A stretch of 23,429 nucleotides of DNA from an uncultured Erysipelotrichaceae bacterium. Its GTDB lineage: Bacteria; Bacillota_I; Bacilli_A; RF39; UBA660. Positions within the stretch are counted from its first letter, which is position 1, and every line of letters starts with the position of its first letter. The notes below the pieces were generated by a model. It was not told where the DNA came from. It made no database searches and saw nothing but the letters and a program-made list of their open reading frames with translations. Both the position numbers and the translations under genes were made by a program. The DNA lies in contig CACXCK010000047.1 in assembly GCA_902766135.1 (NCBI GenBank), positions 1-23,429 on the forward strand, written 5' to 3'. Shown here in pieces: positions 22,868 through 23,429 of this stretch.

Positions 22868-23429
22868 AATATTATTTATTTCATCAATTTCTAAACCAGT
22901 AATTTCTGAAATAATATCAATAGACAAGTTATGACTAAGCATCTTCTTGGCTATATTTCTACTATTTTCTTTTTTACCTTCCTTTATGCCTTCTTGACGA
23001 CCTTCTTCAAGGCCTTCTTTAATGCCTTCTTCTTTACCTTCTTTTATCGCATCTAGTCGCGCTAAACGGTATAGCTCATCACTGTCGTAAAATAGTATAG
23101 CATCTTTTTCTCTTGACAAATAATCTACTTCTTTAAGTGTTTTTTCCATTAGTTCATCTCCCTTATAGAAAGCGTCTAAATCTTTATTATCATTAACTAA
23201 GAAGTATAAATACTTTTCAAGAAGACTAGTACTTTCTTTGGCCTCATTATAACTCATATTATTTAATTTGTGAAGGTTAAAGTGATATGTGCTGATATAA
23301 TTGTTTTCTATTTTATGATATTTGGTATCCATCATTTGACAGTGATATAGAAACTCATTTTCACCAAAGAAATCATAGTTATCAAAATCTACGCGTATTA
23401 CTTTTTTAATATTATCTATTTCTTTCATA
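22853..23429 (-). CDS. PD-(D/E)XK nuclease family (Rpn/transposase-like) protein, 5' end missing
   Basis: The visible 191 residues match the middle and C-terminal parts of the PDDEXK_2/Rpn family, which includes recombination-promoting nucleases and proteins annotated as putative transposases. Typical marks are the FFGENEFLYHCQMMDTKYH and FNLHKLNN segments, a helical region, then RLARLDAIKEGKEEG followed by a low-complexity run of E-G pairs (about residues 125-150). The last part is KMLSHNLSIDIISEITGL, the usual C-terminal helix pair. Family members are about 280-310 residues, so the first Met in view (at the window edge) is probably internal. The N-terminal catalytic PD...(D/E)XK core lies outside the window, and activity cannot be judged. 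These genes are often mobile and multicopy. Confidence 0.8.
   Translation of the reverse strand, partial: MKEIDNIKKVIRVDFDNYDFFGENEFLYHCQMMDTKYHKIENNYISTYHFNLHKLNNMSYNEAKESTSLLEKYLYFLVNDNKDLDAFYKGDELMEKTLKEVDYLSREKDAILFYDSDELYRLARLDAIKEGKEEGIKEGLEEGRQEGIKEGKKENSRNIAKKMLSHNLSIDIISEITGLEIDEINNIKSQD

Overview
The window is an AT-rich stretch of a low-GC Firmicutes (Bacilli-type) chromosome. Shine-Dalgarno sites are strong and many promoters match TTGACA/TATAAT. Most genes are on the plus strand. TGA ends three genes here and TGG is the only tryptophan codon used, so this is the standard bacterial code and not the Mycoplasma code. Several surface-protein domains, as I remember them, are typical of uncultured gut Bacilli near the Erysipelotrichia/Mollicutes branch. 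I cannot fix the taxon from this window. Two sporulation genes, a cotE homologue and a spoVIF homologue, point to a spore-forming ancestry or lifestyle.

Layout: (1) 2-2218, the 3' end of a large repeat-containing surface protein, cut by the window edge. (2) 2318-4669, phosphoketolase. (3) 4743-8565, a two-gene heterodimeric ABC exporter with one degenerate and one canonical ATP site. (4) 8753-12415, an operon-like run of an HD-domain dNTPase and an inactive/active pair of M16 peptidases. (5) 12412-12783 minus, a HIT protein whose stop codon shares a TTAA with the last M16 gene. (6) 12860-13393, cotE, divergent from HIT. (7) 13518-14105, rpsP-khpA. (8) 14170-15085, a tandem pair of short type IV pilin-like proteins. 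(9) 15140-16714, der followed by spoVIF. (10) 16722-17177 minus, a tandem-HTH XRE regulator divergent from lon. (11) 17342-20193, lon plus a tightly linked gene of unknown function. (12) 20273-22825, a second large surface protein with cysteine-pair repeats set inside a conserved domain. (13) 22853-23429 minus, the 3' part of a PD-(D/E)XK (Rpn/transposase-like) family gene.

No gap between genes exceeds 300 bases. The genes are a mix of housekeeping (S16, KhpA, Der, Lon, HIT, dNTPase, M16 pair), central carbon metabolism (phosphoketolase), export and cell surface (ABC pair, pilin-like pair, two large surface proteins) and spore assembly (CotE, SpoVIF). I see no prophage, CRISPR array, tRNA, rRNA or complete insertion sequence.

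The most interesting signals are the sporulation pair with a sigma-K-like promoter in front of cotE, the split-domain architecture of the second surface protein, the duplicated pilin-like genes, the overlapping divergent promoters of the XRE gene and lon, and a consistent layout in which intrinsic terminators start inside the stop codon and leaders are only about 10-22 bases long.
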